A DNA stretch of 64,000 nucleotides from an uncultured Thermoguttaceae bacterium (GTDB lineage: Bacteria; Planctomycetota; Planctomycetia; Pirellulales; Thermoguttaceae): the NCBI GenBank assembly GCA_938042245.1, contig CALIRO010000044.1:20495-84494 (forward strand). Reading direction: 5' to 3'. Under the pieces are notes generated by a model that was not told the origin of the DNA, made no database searches, and worked only from the letters and a program-made list of their open reading frames with translations. Both the position numbers and the translations under genes were made by a program. Of this stretch, positions 36,814-45,305 are shown in pieces (the first letter of the stretch is position 1; each line of letters starts with the position of its first letter).

Positions 36814-37746
36814 TTAGTGCATTTCCGTTTTTACTTCGCCCAGGCCGTGACGGTAGTAGTTGAACTGCACGTTGGGGTGGTCGGCCAGCAGGGACATCGG
36901 CACACTGGTATCGACGATCCGTTTGGAAATCATTAGCGCGGTCAGCCGCTGGCCAAACGGGTTGTCGTGGTTGCCGGCCTGCCAGATGGAGACCTTTTCA
37001 GCTTTCCAGGTTTCGAAGGGTCCGACGGTGGCGGCTTTGGTGGGCACCAAGGCCACCTGACCGCCGCCAGAAGTGCGGGCGTTTTGGATGATCGTCATCG
37101 GATGCAGATCGGTAACCCGGGTTTTCAGTTTCCGATATTCTTCCGGCGGCGGCGGTTCGTCTTTATATTTCCCACGACGCCGAGGCGGATCGTTAAAGGC
37201 CCAGTGTTTTACCTCCCCTTGGCCGCCCTGCATCACCACGCAGCGGATCTGGTCGTAGGTCTTGGAATAAGCAGCCAAATCGCCGGTCGGAAAGTGCAGA
37301 TGTTCTTTGGGCATTCGGAGTTTGGGGTTGATTCGGCTAAAGCAGAGTTCCCAATCGGCTCGGGCGAATGAAAGCGGATGGTCGGTAGGCACTGGCTGGC
37401 CGTTTTCATCCACCCATTCGTCCATCCCCCAAAAATGGGCGCTTCGGATGTCCAGTTCCAGCTCGTTGACCAGCCGGGCCACCAGCGGCAACTGTTCAGT
37501 CGGCCCGATCGGGCCGCAGATGCCGGCCGGGTTGTCCTCGGTCGATTGACGCCAAGCGTTGATATACTCCAGGGCCTCGGCCAAATAGAACTCTTCTAAG
37601 GTGTCGTAGATGACCACCTTAAAGCCGGGCCGGGAAAGCTGCTGCAGGTCTTTGACGGTCAGTTTGGCGGCATCGGCCAAAATCTCTGGGTCCAAGGTGG
37701 TGTAGTCCCACCAATCCGGCGCAACTTTACTCAACGGTCGGGCCAT
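36814..37746 (-). CDS. Divergent glucosamine-6-phosphate deaminase-like protein
   Basis: 310 residues with the NagB/6-phosphogluconolactonase fold. [20 protein letters not shown] replaces the usual TGSTP loop, [14 protein letters not shown] matches the DEY region, and the segment equivalent to GADGHIAFNEP reads [15 protein letters not shown] with a following basic insert ([15 protein letters not shown]). Late elements ([30 protein letters not shown]) are family-like. The altered active site leaves the reaction uncertain. A PIG-L deacetylase lies upstream on the same strand, which would fit amino-sugar catabolism. A canonical nagB is also in the window at 41122. Confidence 0.75.
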   Translation of the reverse strand: MARPLSKVAPDWWDYTTLDPEILADAAKLTVKDLQQLSRPGFKVVIYDTLEEFYLAEALEYINAWRQSTEDNPAGICGPIGPTEQLPLVARLVNELELDIRSAHFWGMDEWVDENGQPVPTDHPLSFARADWELCFSRINPKLRMPKEHLHFPTGDLAAYSKTYDQIRCVVMQGGQGEVKHWAFNDPPRRRGKYKDEPPPPEEYRKLKTRVTDLHPMTIIQNARTSGGGQVALVPTKAATVGPFETWKAEKVSIWQAGNHDNPFGQRLTALMISKRIVDTSVPMSLLADHPNVQFNYYRHGLGEVKTEMH

Positions 37747-38199
37747 CGAAAGTCTCCTTTCCTAAAAACCGAAATTCATCTTGTTGGATCGAATCCGCAT
37801 AACACTTCTGCCCAATAGTGTACCAAGGCATTTCTGCGCAAACAGGAATCCGAAGTCCTCGTAGCGGGGGCGTCCCGGCTTCCTATTGCCATTTCTGCGT
37901 ACCTAGGAATCCAGGCTCCTTCGTCCAGGTCTTCTGTCTGACTCCCAAGCAAAGGCTCCCATCGGCAATCAACTCGTTATCCAGTGGTGTGCTCCTTAGT
38001 ACAGGTCTTCTGTGTCATTCCCGGGCAAAGGGGAAGTGGGAATAATGATCCGGACAAGAGGTCGGTGCATCGGACGGAGGCCCCGTCAGCGTGGGTTCGC
38101 CTTCGGCTCATCGGCCCTCTCCCGCAGACGGACGGGGGGTGATTTGCGCCCGGGACGTCCACGCTCCAGGAATGCGGGCGGGAGGCCCAGGGGCTTAGG
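37747..38199. repeat. Intergenic degenerate tandem repeats
   Basis: About 450 bases. CATTTCTGCGCAAACAGGAA near 37829 recurs about 61 bases later as CATTTCTGCGTACCTAGGAA. CAGGTCTTCTG at 37926-37936 recurs at 38002-38012, followed by ACTCCCAAGCAAAGG and CATTCCCGGGCAAAGG respectively. These resemble internal parts of the MITE-like family. No gene was seen. Confidence 0.45.
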
Positions 38200-39000
38200 T
38201 TATGAAATATACGGCTCCTGAAATCCTTCTGGAAGTGCCTGGACGACGGCTTTTCCGAACAGTTGATGGAGGAGGTCTTCTTTTGGGTAGCCGTGGCCTC
38301 GGTGCTGCAGGAAGGCTTCGGCGGCCGGTACGCCGATTTGTCGGCCTCGCAGGGCAGCGTGCCGACGCATCATCTCTAAATATTCATCCGTCCCATGATG
38401 CGCCCGAAGCCACTCTCGCTGGCTGGCATGGCAAGCCAACATCTGACTCTTCCGCTCCAATTGCTGGGTAATATCCACCCAGGTGGTCGGTAGAACCACT
38501 CGGCCTAAGGGATCCGTGGCTTCCACCGGATCGCAATAATAGAGATATGGTACGGTGGATTCCGGGTGCCGGGGACATTCCGAACAATTCGGCGCTGGAT
38601 AAAGGAAACTGGCTGCCCGGGCCAATAGGCTGGCCTGCTCATGGTCCATCATGTAATCCTTCGGCGCATGGGTAAAGACCAGCGAGGGCGTTACCCGTCG
38701 AAACAGATCATAGGCCTTCTGAAGAGTCGGCTTGTCATATACGACCAGGCCGTCCCGCTCGTCCAGGCAGTGATATTTAGCCCCGATCAAGGCGGCGGCC
38801 TGTTGGGCTTCGCCAGTACGTCGGCCAGCAATCGCCCATTTCGTTTCGCTCATCGTGCCACAATCGCCCGGCGCACAGGTGGCAATATGAATCTCCCAGC
38901 CCAAATCCGCCAACCGGATCAATGTCCCCGCACACAAAAACTCCGCATCATCCGGATGCGCCATAAAGGCCAATGCCACACGCCGACTCGGTATGCTCAT
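38200..39000 (-). CDS. PIG-L (LmbE-like) N-deacetylase
   Basis: Zn-dependent deacetylase acting on GlcNAc-type sugars, 266 residues from ATG 39000 (AGGAGTGAATTG precedes it; the frame to 39192 is not protein-like). It has the metal motif AHPDDAEF, the tail-side THAPKDYMMDHEQAS with the third ligand histidine, and CAPGDCGTMS typical of the family. The ORF ends with GFQEPYIS. It lies upstream of the divergent NagB-like gene with 453 bases between, and the pairing suggests de-acetylation followed by processing of an amino sugar. Confidence 0.9.
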   Translation of the reverse strand: MSIPSRRVALAFMAHPDDAEFLCAGTLIRLADLGWEIHIATCAPGDCGTMSETKWAIAGRRTGEAQQAAALIGAKYHCLDERDGLVVYDKPTLQKAYDLFRRVTPSLVFTHAPKDYMMDHEQASLLARAASFLYPAPNCSECPRHPESTVPYLYYCDPVEATDPLGRVVLPTTWVDITQQLERKSQMLACHASQREWLRAHHGTDEYLEMMRRHAALRGRQIGVPAAEAFLQHRGHGYPKEDLLHQLFGKAVVQALPEGFQEPYIS

Positions 39001-39505
39001 CAATTCACTCCTTTCCGATTCTCCGCCAGAATCTCTGGAGCAGTGCCGCCAATCGCACTCATGCCCCCTGCCTATCGGCCAAAAGGTGGTGCTGCTCGGC
39101 TTTGGTAGTTTCTCTGTAGGTTGTCCATCGGCTGCCCCGTATCGTCTTCCGCCAAAGGACCCTACAGCTGCTCGGCTTTCGCAGAGTTCCACTAGCCGGA
39201 AATCTCTTCCGCTAGTCGGTTCACCTATGGAGGCGCCATTAGGCGGAAATGTTCCGCTTTACCAAACGACTCGCTGCCAAAAATGCCCTTCTGCTTCAAA
39301 CGGTCTATGCCCATCGTACAGAGAAAAAGCTCTTTCGTCTAGCAGTGGGGGCTGGCTGGGGAGAGAAGAATGTGCTCGGAGGCAATTACTCCCAGATGCT
39401 GGCAAACCGAACGACCTTCAGGCAACCCGGCCGGCCAACCTGGCTCGAACGGAATAACTCCCAGAGGTCTGCAAAAAGGCAGAACCGAATCTAGGGGGAC
39501 TGTCT
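39001..39505. other. Intergenic, no supported gene
   Basis: About 500 bases upstream of the PIG-L gene. It contains AATTACTCCCAGATGCTGGC and AATAACTCCCAGAGGTCTGC at about 65-base spacing, a degenerate direct repeat. An 81-codon rightward frame at 39249-39494 lacks a ribosome site and protein-like features, so it is not called. Confidence 0.4.
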
Positions 39506-40624
39506 CTACTTGGGCGAAGACTTCGAAGAGGAACGCAGGTCCGAAACATACCGGAGCTGGCCATCGGCGGTTTTAGCGATGACCACAATCCGTTCGATGT
39601 CCCCCTGGAAGCGGGCGCCGGAAGGGCTAAGGCATTGATCCAAAAGCACCGGTTTTTTCCGGCCTCGCGGCACCTCCCCCAGTTGATAGCGATAGCCTCC
39701 TTCGTCGTCGGCTGGATCAGGGTTAATGCGCAGTTCAGCCTCTTGCCAACTCCGATCCACATTTTCAATATAGAGAATCCCTCGGCGAAGGTCGTAGCTA
39801 ACAAGCATCAAGGGACCTTTGGGAGGGGCTAGGGCAGCTTTTTCAGAGGGTTTACCGATATTTTCGGCTGCCGGTCGGCCTCCATAGCCTAACATCACTA
39901 TGATGATCACCGCCACAATCATCAAGGAAAAGCCCATGATCAATAGTCCTTCGGCGCTGAGGAGGATCGGTCGGGACCGAGGACGGGGCAGCTCCTGAGC
40001 CCCCCGAGCAGGAGCCTGAGGGTAAGGGGATACTTGCACCGGCGGGCCAGGCATAGAGACCGGGTACCCAGGCATCCCGGATAATCCTGCTACCGGGGGG
40101 ATTGGTGTTGCCACAGGAGCAGCTCCGGGAGGGAGTGGTTGGGGCATTGGGATGGCTGGGGGGCTTGGCATCCCCCCTGTAGATGTACCTATAGGACCCC
40201 AACTTGTTGTAGTCCCAGATCCTGTTCCTAATGGGGTACCCGTACTTGGGGGGCCTACTGGCCCAAGAGGGGATGTGGCAGGAGGAGTTTCCCCCCCCCT
40301 GGGGGATACGATGCTGATTTCCCCTGGGCTAGGGCCTACGCTACTTACGGGGGGCAAAGATATACCTTTTGGCGGGACTGTGGGTTGGGTACTCCGGCGG
40401 CCAAGGGCCTCCGCCTGATTACCGGCCGCTGCCGTTCCGCCTGCTCCAGCCGACTCGGTTGGCTTTGGAGATGCTCCTTGCTCCGCTTCTGGTTGGACGG
40501 CCCCTGCCAAAATCGCCTGGCTCATCACAAACTGCTTCTGGCAATGCGGGCATAATACCGACGCCCCTACCGGAATCCCGTCTCCGACCATCCACCCCCG
40601 GCAATTGGGACATGACACGTACAT
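39506..40624 (-). CDS. Zinc-ribbon membrane protein with proline-rich linker, hypothetical
   Basis: 372 residues. The N-terminal zinc ribbon is MYVSCPNCRGWMV plus VLCPHCQKQFV (two CxxC pairs about 20 residues apart). Then comes a long Pro/Gly/Ser/Thr-rich linker (about 50-225), one membrane helix (about 235-258, LLIMGFSLMIVAVIIIVMLG), and a C-terminal soluble domain (PLMLVSYDLRRGILYIENVD, RYQLGEVPRGRKKPVLLDQC). Zinc ribbon, low-complexity linker and single helix is a common planctomycete layout. Function is unknown. It is monocistronic and leftward. Confidence 0.75.
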   Translation of the reverse strand: MYVSCPNCRGWMVGDGIPVGASVLCPHCQKQFVMSQAILAGAVQPEAEQGASPKPTESAGAGGTAAAGNQAEALGRRSTQPTVPPKGISLPPVSSVGPSPGEISIVSPRGGETPPATSPLGPVGPPSTGTPLGTGSGTTTSWGPIGTSTGGMPSPPAIPMPQPLPPGAAPVATPIPPVAGLSGMPGYPVSMPGPPVQVSPYPQAPARGAQELPRPRSRPILLSAEGLLIMGFSLMIVAVIIIVMLGYGGRPAAENIGKPSEKAALAPPKGPLMLVSYDLRRGILYIENVDRSWQEAELRINPDPADDEGGYRYQLGEVPRGRKKPVLLDQCLSPSGARFQGDIERIVVIAKTADGQLRYVSDLRSSSKSSPK

Positions 40625-41121
40625 GAATGTGATTCCTCCAAACGGGCTAACAGCTCCCAGTTGGCCGGTTCTTTCGTGTTTGGAACGGCCTTGGCAGACG
40701 GCAGTTTCACCTCGGCTCTGCTGGGAGAGGCCAGGTGAGTATACGGTGTTGGAGCTTCCTCTGTTAGACGGAGCTTACGGTTAGTTAAGCGAGCATGCCT
40801 ACCCTCTGAGAACCGTGCTCCATTCAAGGTACTCTGCTGCTGGGTTGTCCGTTCCTCTGGCCTCCGCGGTCGGGCATCTCAAAGAGGCCTCTTCTCATTA
40901 CCCTACCAAGGGTTGGGCCAGTCTGCAATGGGAGTGGTCTCGGCAAAAGGCAGGAAAACTATTTCCTGCGGAATGTTCAGACACACCGTTGACAAAACAC
41001 TCAATTCAGTTCAAATTAAACAATTTCATTTTCTTTTCGAGTTGTGGGAGATTCCTGATAGGTATTGTACTAGAGGAGGCATGTTTTTCTGGGGTTTTTT
41101 TCTACAGGGAGACACCAGGCT
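40625..41121. other. Intergenic region upstream of nagB
   Basis: About 500 bases between divergent genes. TTGACA at 40989-40994 followed by AT-rich sequence might be part of the nagB promoter, but the -10 box is poor. No gene or operator was recognised. Confidence 0.35.
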
Positions 41122-41904
41122 ATGGAAATCGTCATTACCGAGTCGTATGAGGAGATGAGTAAGCGGGCTGCTCAGGAAGTGGCCAATTTGCTCAATACCA
41201 AACCAAACGCGGTGCTAGGCCTGGCTACTGGCAGCACCCCGCTAGGCCTGTACCGGGAACTCATCCGGATGCACAAAGAGGAGGGGCTGGATTTTTCCCA
41301 GGTGATTACCTTCAACCTGGATGAGTATGTGGGACTGCCGAAAGAACACCCACAAAGTTATCATTATTTTATGAATGAAAATTTATTCAAACATATCAAC
41401 ATCCCGCCGCAAAACATTCATATTCCTTCCGGCACCACTAGCAATTACAAAGCCTTCTGTCAATGGTACGAAGACCGGATTCGCCAATGCGGCGGCATTG
41501 ACTTGCAGATCCTGGGCATCGGGGCCGACGGCCATATTGCCTTCAACGAACCGACTAGTTCCCTAGGGTCCCGAACCCGGATTAAGACCTTGGCCCAGCA
41601 GACGATCAAAGACAACGCCCGGTTTTTCGATCGACCGGAAGATGTGCCCCGGTACGCCATTACCATGGGCGTGGGCACCATCTTGGAAGCCCGCAAAATC
41701 ATTTTGTTAGCCAATGGCAAGGGGAAGTCCGACGCAGTGGCCGCCGCCATCGAAGGTCCGGTTACTAGCATGTGCACGGCCAGTGCGCTGCAATTGCACC
41801 CGAATGTCATGTTCATCCTGGATCGGGAAGCGGCCAGTAAACTGAAAATGATCGAATACTACGAGTGGATTCAAGCCAACCTACCCGGAGCGCCAAAATC
41901 GTAA
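41122..41904 (+). CDS. nagB: Glucosamine-6-phosphate deaminase
   Basis: Converts glucosamine-6-phosphate to fructose-6-phosphate and ammonia. The 260-residue protein has the phosphate loop GLATGSTPLGLY, catalytic NLDEYVGL (D67/E68), the active-site GIGADGHIAFNEP and the late VGTILEARKIILLANGKGKS, all canonical. A GGGAGA ribosome site precedes ATG 41122. A GlmU-like gene follows about 200 bases downstream, so the pair covers entry to and exit from the UDP-GlcNAc pool. Confidence 0.97.
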   Translation: MEIVITESYEEMSKRAAQEVANLLNTKPNAVLGLATGSTPLGLYRELIRMHKEEGLDFSQVITFNLDEYVGLPKEHPQSYHYFMNENLFKHINIPPQNIHIPSGTTSNYKAFCQWYEDRIRQCGGIDLQILGIGADGHIAFNEPTSSLGSRTRIKTLAQQTIKDNARFFDRPEDVPRYAITMGVGTILEARKIILLANGKGKSDAVAAAIEGPVTSMCTASALQLHPNVMFILDREAASKLKMIEYYEWIQANLPGAPKS

Positions 41905-42110
41905 CCTTTGGGTTTAACGGAATCCAAGTGGATCATAACCCTCAGGGAACAAAACCGCTTCTATCCAAACAGGCAGCTTTTCCCAAAAAGAATCCTAAAT
42001 AGCCTATCCGTTTGCGGCCTATTTCAAGCGGGGAAGACTAGCCTGTGCCTTTGGGGTTGGAAGCAGGGGGGAAGATCGGTTTCGGTTTCCTTTCGTGGAG
42101 AGTTTTCGCC

Positions 42111-43400
42111 ATGCGTCTGATTCTGTTCGATTTACCTGGTCCGGATCGAGTGCGTTTTTACCCGTTGGCGTTGAGTCGGCCGATTTGGGAACTTCGGTGC
42201 GGCATTACCAATTTGGCCGAAAAGCTCGTGGCCAAACTGCGTCCGCAGAGTGTGGCCTGTTTTGTGCCGCCTTACATGGCCGAGGCTTACCGGGAACAGA
42301 CCTCTTGGCCGGTAAACGACCCTGGGCAACTGGCCGGCGAGGAACTGCTTTTGGTGCATCCGAGGGTGCGGGCGGAAGATTTTACTGCGGATTGGATTCC
42401 GCCTGGCCATGCCGTGGTTTCCGAAGAGGGCACCCTTTTGGCCGCCCGGATTAGCCCGGCAGAGTACGCCCGGATGTCCACGGATTCGATAGAGGCTCTG
42501 GTGGAATCGGCCAAAGGGCTCCCTCGGGCCAACGTCCAACTGAAACTATGGAATTACATCTGGGAGCTGGTGCTGGAAAGCCCCCATCAGATTACCAAAG
42601 ATTTTGCCGACCTAGGCCGATCCGGCATTGAGGGCACGGTGGAACAGCCTTCGGCCATCCGCGGAAGCCGATCCGAGCTTTTCATTGCTCCCGGCGTTTT
42701 GATCCATCCGATGGTGGTTTTGGATGCGGCCAACGGCCCGATCTATATCGACGAGGATGCGGAAATCCATCCGTTTACCCGGATTGAAGGTCCCTGCTAC
42801 ATCGGCAAAAAGTCGATCCTGTTAGGCTGCAAGTGCCGGGAGGGCAATTCCATTGGTCCGGTGTGCCGCGTGGGCGGCGAGGTGGAAGAATCGATCATCC
42901 ACGGCTACTCGAACAAGTACCACGACGGCTTCCTGGGCCATGCGTATGTGGGCGAGTGGGTCAATCTGGGGGCGCTGACGACGAACAGCGACTTGAAGAA
43001 TGACTACACAAATGTATCCGTTATCCTGGACGGCCGTCGGCCCATCGACACCGGTTCGACCAAAGTCGGCTCGCTCATCGGCGACCATACGAAGACCTCC
43101 ATCGGCACCCTGCTGAATACCGGTGCGTATGTAGGGGCCATGTGCATCTTGGCTGCCACCGGCAAGCCGCTGCCCAAATACATCCCCTCGTTCGCCTGGT
43201 TCATCGACGGGGTGGTCACCAAGGGGTTCGGCAAGCAGGCGCTTTATGACACGGCCCGAGTGGCCATGGGACGCCGCAAACGAGAGTTTACCGCCGCCCA
43301 GCAGGCCATGTGGGACGCCATCTACGAGCTGACCGCCCCCCAGCGGGAAGAGGCCATCCGCAAGGGCCGACGCCTGCTGGCCACCGGCCGAACCGCGTAA
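42111..43400 (+). CDS. GlmU-like sugar-phosphate nucleotidyl/acyltransferase (alternative GlmU family)
   Basis: 429 residues from ATG 42111 (GTGGAGAG upstream; the frame extends to 42045). The N-terminus MRLILFDLPGPDRVRFYPLA with LSRPIWELRCGITNLAEKL lacks the classic GxGTRM pyrophosphorylase motif but resembles the 'alternative bacterial GlmU' family, which I know mainly from Bacteroidetes. The C-terminal third is a left-handed beta-helix acyltransferase (EIHPFTRIEGPCYIG, GEWVNLGALTTNSDLKND, GDHTKTSIGTLLNTGAYVG). It probably makes UDP-GlcNAc for peptidoglycan or LPS from glucosamine-1-phosphate. Exact reactions are inferred from the family. Confidence 0.85.
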   Translation: MRLILFDLPGPDRVRFYPLALSRPIWELRCGITNLAEKLVAKLRPQSVACFVPPYMAEAYREQTSWPVNDPGQLAGEELLLVHPRVRAEDFTADWIPPGHAVVSEEGTLLAARISPAEYARMSTDSIEALVESAKGLPRANVQLKLWNYIWELVLESPHQITKDFADLGRSGIEGTVEQPSAIRGSRSELFIAPGVLIHPMVVLDAANGPIYIDEDAEIHPFTRIEGPCYIGKKSILLGCKCREGNSIGPVCRVGGEVEESIIHGYSNKYHDGFLGHAYVGEWVNLGALTTNSDLKNDYTNVSVILDGRRPIDTGSTKVGSLIGDHTKTSIGTLLNTGAYVGAMCILAATGKPLPKYIPSFAWFIDGVVTKGFGKQALYDTARVAMGRRKREFTAAQQAMWDAIYELTAPQREEAIRKGRRLLATGRTA

Positions 43401-43529
43401 GTCCCGCCTCCAACCGCTCCAACACCGGTATGCTGGCACGGGTTCCCCGGCACACGGTCTGGGCAGGTAGGCACATTGGCGCCCGCAGACGCCCGTTGTT
43501 TAATCTTGCCTGGGGAGCTTTCCAAGTAA

Positions 43530-43973
43530 CTACTCCTGGAGCTGGTTTATTTGTTCGTCCGTTTGGCAAAGGTCCTGGAGAAACTCTGGAAAGTTTCTGC
43601 GCCGCTCATAGTGGGGAATCTTTTTTAACTGCGCGGCTGACGGGGGGAGCCCATAATCTTTCGGGGCGATTCCAGAGGCCTGAGCCCGGTTGGAAAGCAA
43701 TTCTTCTAATCTTGGACAGATGATTATCAGCCAACGGTTCGACGTTCCCCGCCGGAGTAAAACCAGATCTCCCTTTTGTTGAATCTGTTGGTAATTGCCG
43801 AGTTCTAAAGGCTGGTGAGATTGCGGATCCTCCTCCACCAGGCCGAGGCCCTCCTGGTGCTCCCGTAGTCGGTTCAGCACATTGCCTTTGCCGCCAACAT
43901 GGCGAAGCTCTCTGCTCGGCACGCCCAAAGTCCGAACCAACACTTCATCCGGGTAGCACTCCAGGTAGAGCAT
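43530..43973 (-). CDS. Mini-TOPRIM-like protein paired with AAA ATPase
   Basis: 147 residues. The N-terminal half resembles a compact TOPRIM fold: MLYLECYPDEVLV with E5 at the catalytic glutamate position, HVGGKGNVL with K29, and LGLVEEDPQ where E47/D49 would be the DxD pair. The C-terminal half is helical (LLSNRAQASGIAPKDYGL, FPEFLQDLCQTDEQINQLQ). Its ATG overlaps the ATPase stop codon (TGATG), so translation is coupled. TOPRIM assignment is by motif inspection only. If correct, the pair resembles OLD, RloAB or PARIS-type ATPase-nuclease systems in miniature. Confidence 0.6.
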   Translation of the reverse strand: MLYLECYPDEVLVRTLGVPSRELRHVGGKGNVLNRLREHQEGLGLVEEDPQSHQPLELGNYQQIQQKGDLVLLRRGTSNRWLIIICPRLEELLSNRAQASGIAPKDYGLPPSAAQLKKIPHYERRRNFPEFLQDLCQTDEQINQLQE

Positions 43974-44926
43974 CAGTCGGCCTCCAGCACCGCATTCAAG
44001 CCCAAAAACGGATCGGCATCCAAAAGCCGACCGACCTGCTCCTCGGTCAAAGCCGTTGCCTTAGTTTGATAATCCTTATACTGAACGGCGAACAGAGCCA
44101 CTTCCTCCCGATCGGCCTTTTCCAGGACCGCCGTCAACAGATACGGATTATGCGTGGCAATGAAGTATTGATTCGACGAATCAAGGGCAATTTGTTCACT
44201 AAGATACTTTGTATAGTATGGAAACGCATGGGCCTCCGGCTCCTCAAATACCAACACCGCCTCCCGATTGGAAGCCACCGCTACATAGTAAAACACACTC
44301 CGCTGCAAAGTCTCCGAACAAGCCGCAAACGGATAACTAATGACTACCCCGTCCTGCAATTTCTGCAATTCAATCATCTGTTCATGGGGTTTCAGCACCA
44401 CCGAAAGACCATATGGCCGAAAAAGATTATTCGTCCACTCTCGGAGGGCTTTGGTACCGTAGATGGCCCAAAACAAGTTTGGTCCATCCGGAGGAATTAA
44501 TCCACCCGGTTCAGCAGAGGCGAATTTCTCCTGGGGCCGAAAACGATATTTACGGATACTAGAAAGCTCCACTTGACGAGAAACTGTGCCCCCATCATAG
44601 GAAAGAGTTGCAACCTCCTGGTTCCTGAAGTAGCAGGGAAATCGGCCTTTTTCCATTTTCAACACAAAGGCCCCTGCTGGTTTCCCCTGCAATTCGATCT
44701 GAATCGGTTCGTCGGTAAATCCGTCGTAAAAAAGATAGTGGGTTTTCTGGAACCGTACAAACGAGGAGATCGCCCCACCGACGCCGCACCAGGAGAGTAT
44801 GCCCAGGGCTTCCAGGATATTAGATTTGCCCGTGTTTGGTTCGCCGATAAATAGATTTACCCGTCGGCACGGCAGTTCCAAATAGCGGATGGACTTCAAT
44901 CGTTCGATTTTTAAGGAAGTGAGCAT
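43973..44926 (-). CDS. AAA/ABC-type ATPase of a two-gene unit
   Basis: 317 residues from ATG 44926 (CGGAGATGCTGTT upstream; the frame to 45154 is not protein-like and runs through repeat sequence). It starts MLTSLKIERLKSIRYLELP, the pattern of RecF/OLD-like ATPases, then Walker A GEPNTGKSN (G28-S35). A signature-like SETLQRS follows, then Walker B LVFEEPEAH (E228/E229) and the H-loop FIATHNPYLL (H259). The C-terminus is short with no fused nuclease. A 147-residue TOPRIM-like protein overlaps its stop codon. Such ATPases sense DNA ends or phage products in OLD-like defence systems; a housekeeping DNA role is also possible. Confidence 0.85.
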   Translation of the reverse strand: MLTSLKIERLKSIRYLELPCRRVNLFIGEPNTGKSNILEALGILSWCGVGGAISSFVRFQKTHYLFYDGFTDEPIQIELQGKPAGAFVLKMEKGRFPCYFRNQEVATLSYDGGTVSRQVELSSIRKYRFRPQEKFASAEPGGLIPPDGPNLFWAIYGTKALREWTNNLFRPYGLSVVLKPHEQMIELQKLQDGVVISYPFAACSETLQRSVFYYVAVASNREAVLVFEEPEAHAFPYYTKYLSEQIALDSSNQYFIATHNPYLLTAVLEKADREEVALFAVQYKDYQTKATALTEEQVGRLLDADPFLGLNAVLEAD

Positions 44927-45305
44927 AACAGCATCTCCGGTCGCACTGTGGACAGTTTTTTTCGAGATAACGGAACCCTTTGAAACAGGTTGGGATTCCT
45001 TCCGAGGCGGGCGCTCCGAAAAGTCATTATCCCCGAAAGCAACAGGCCAGGATCGGAAGGGGCTATTTCCGTGCTGCCCTTTTAGGAAACAGACAGGAAC
45101 TCTCCCCTGCTGGCCTGGATTCCTGCTTCCCTCAGAATGACAGGGTAAGGCCATTCAGCTGAAAAGGCGCATCGTTTTTTGGCTGCGATCTGAGGCGCAC
45201 CGCCCCTTTAGCTGCTATTTTATCCCCCTATGCTGCCAAGCCGTAGGGGGATCGCTCCTGGCGAACGAAGGCGCCTCTGATCTTGCCGGGGGCTATTTGA
45301 AGAGA
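44927..45305. repeat. Intergenic region with MITE-like fragment
   Basis: About 380 bases between the GH2 gene and the ATPase. It contains CTGGATTCCTGCTTCCCTCA (about 45115-45134), AGAATGACAGGG and CATTCAGCTGAAAAGGCGC (about 45153-45171), in the order of the MITE-like family right half. No gene was supported. Confidence 0.4.

Noticed and set aside
39249..39494. 81-codon rightward ORF upstream of the PIG-L gene
   Set aside because: Overlaps a degenerate direct repeat, has no ribosome site and no domain.
40989..41017. TTGACA with AT-rich downstream as nagB promoter
   Set aside because: The -10 region at proper spacing (CAAATT) is a poor match and the distance to nagB is long.
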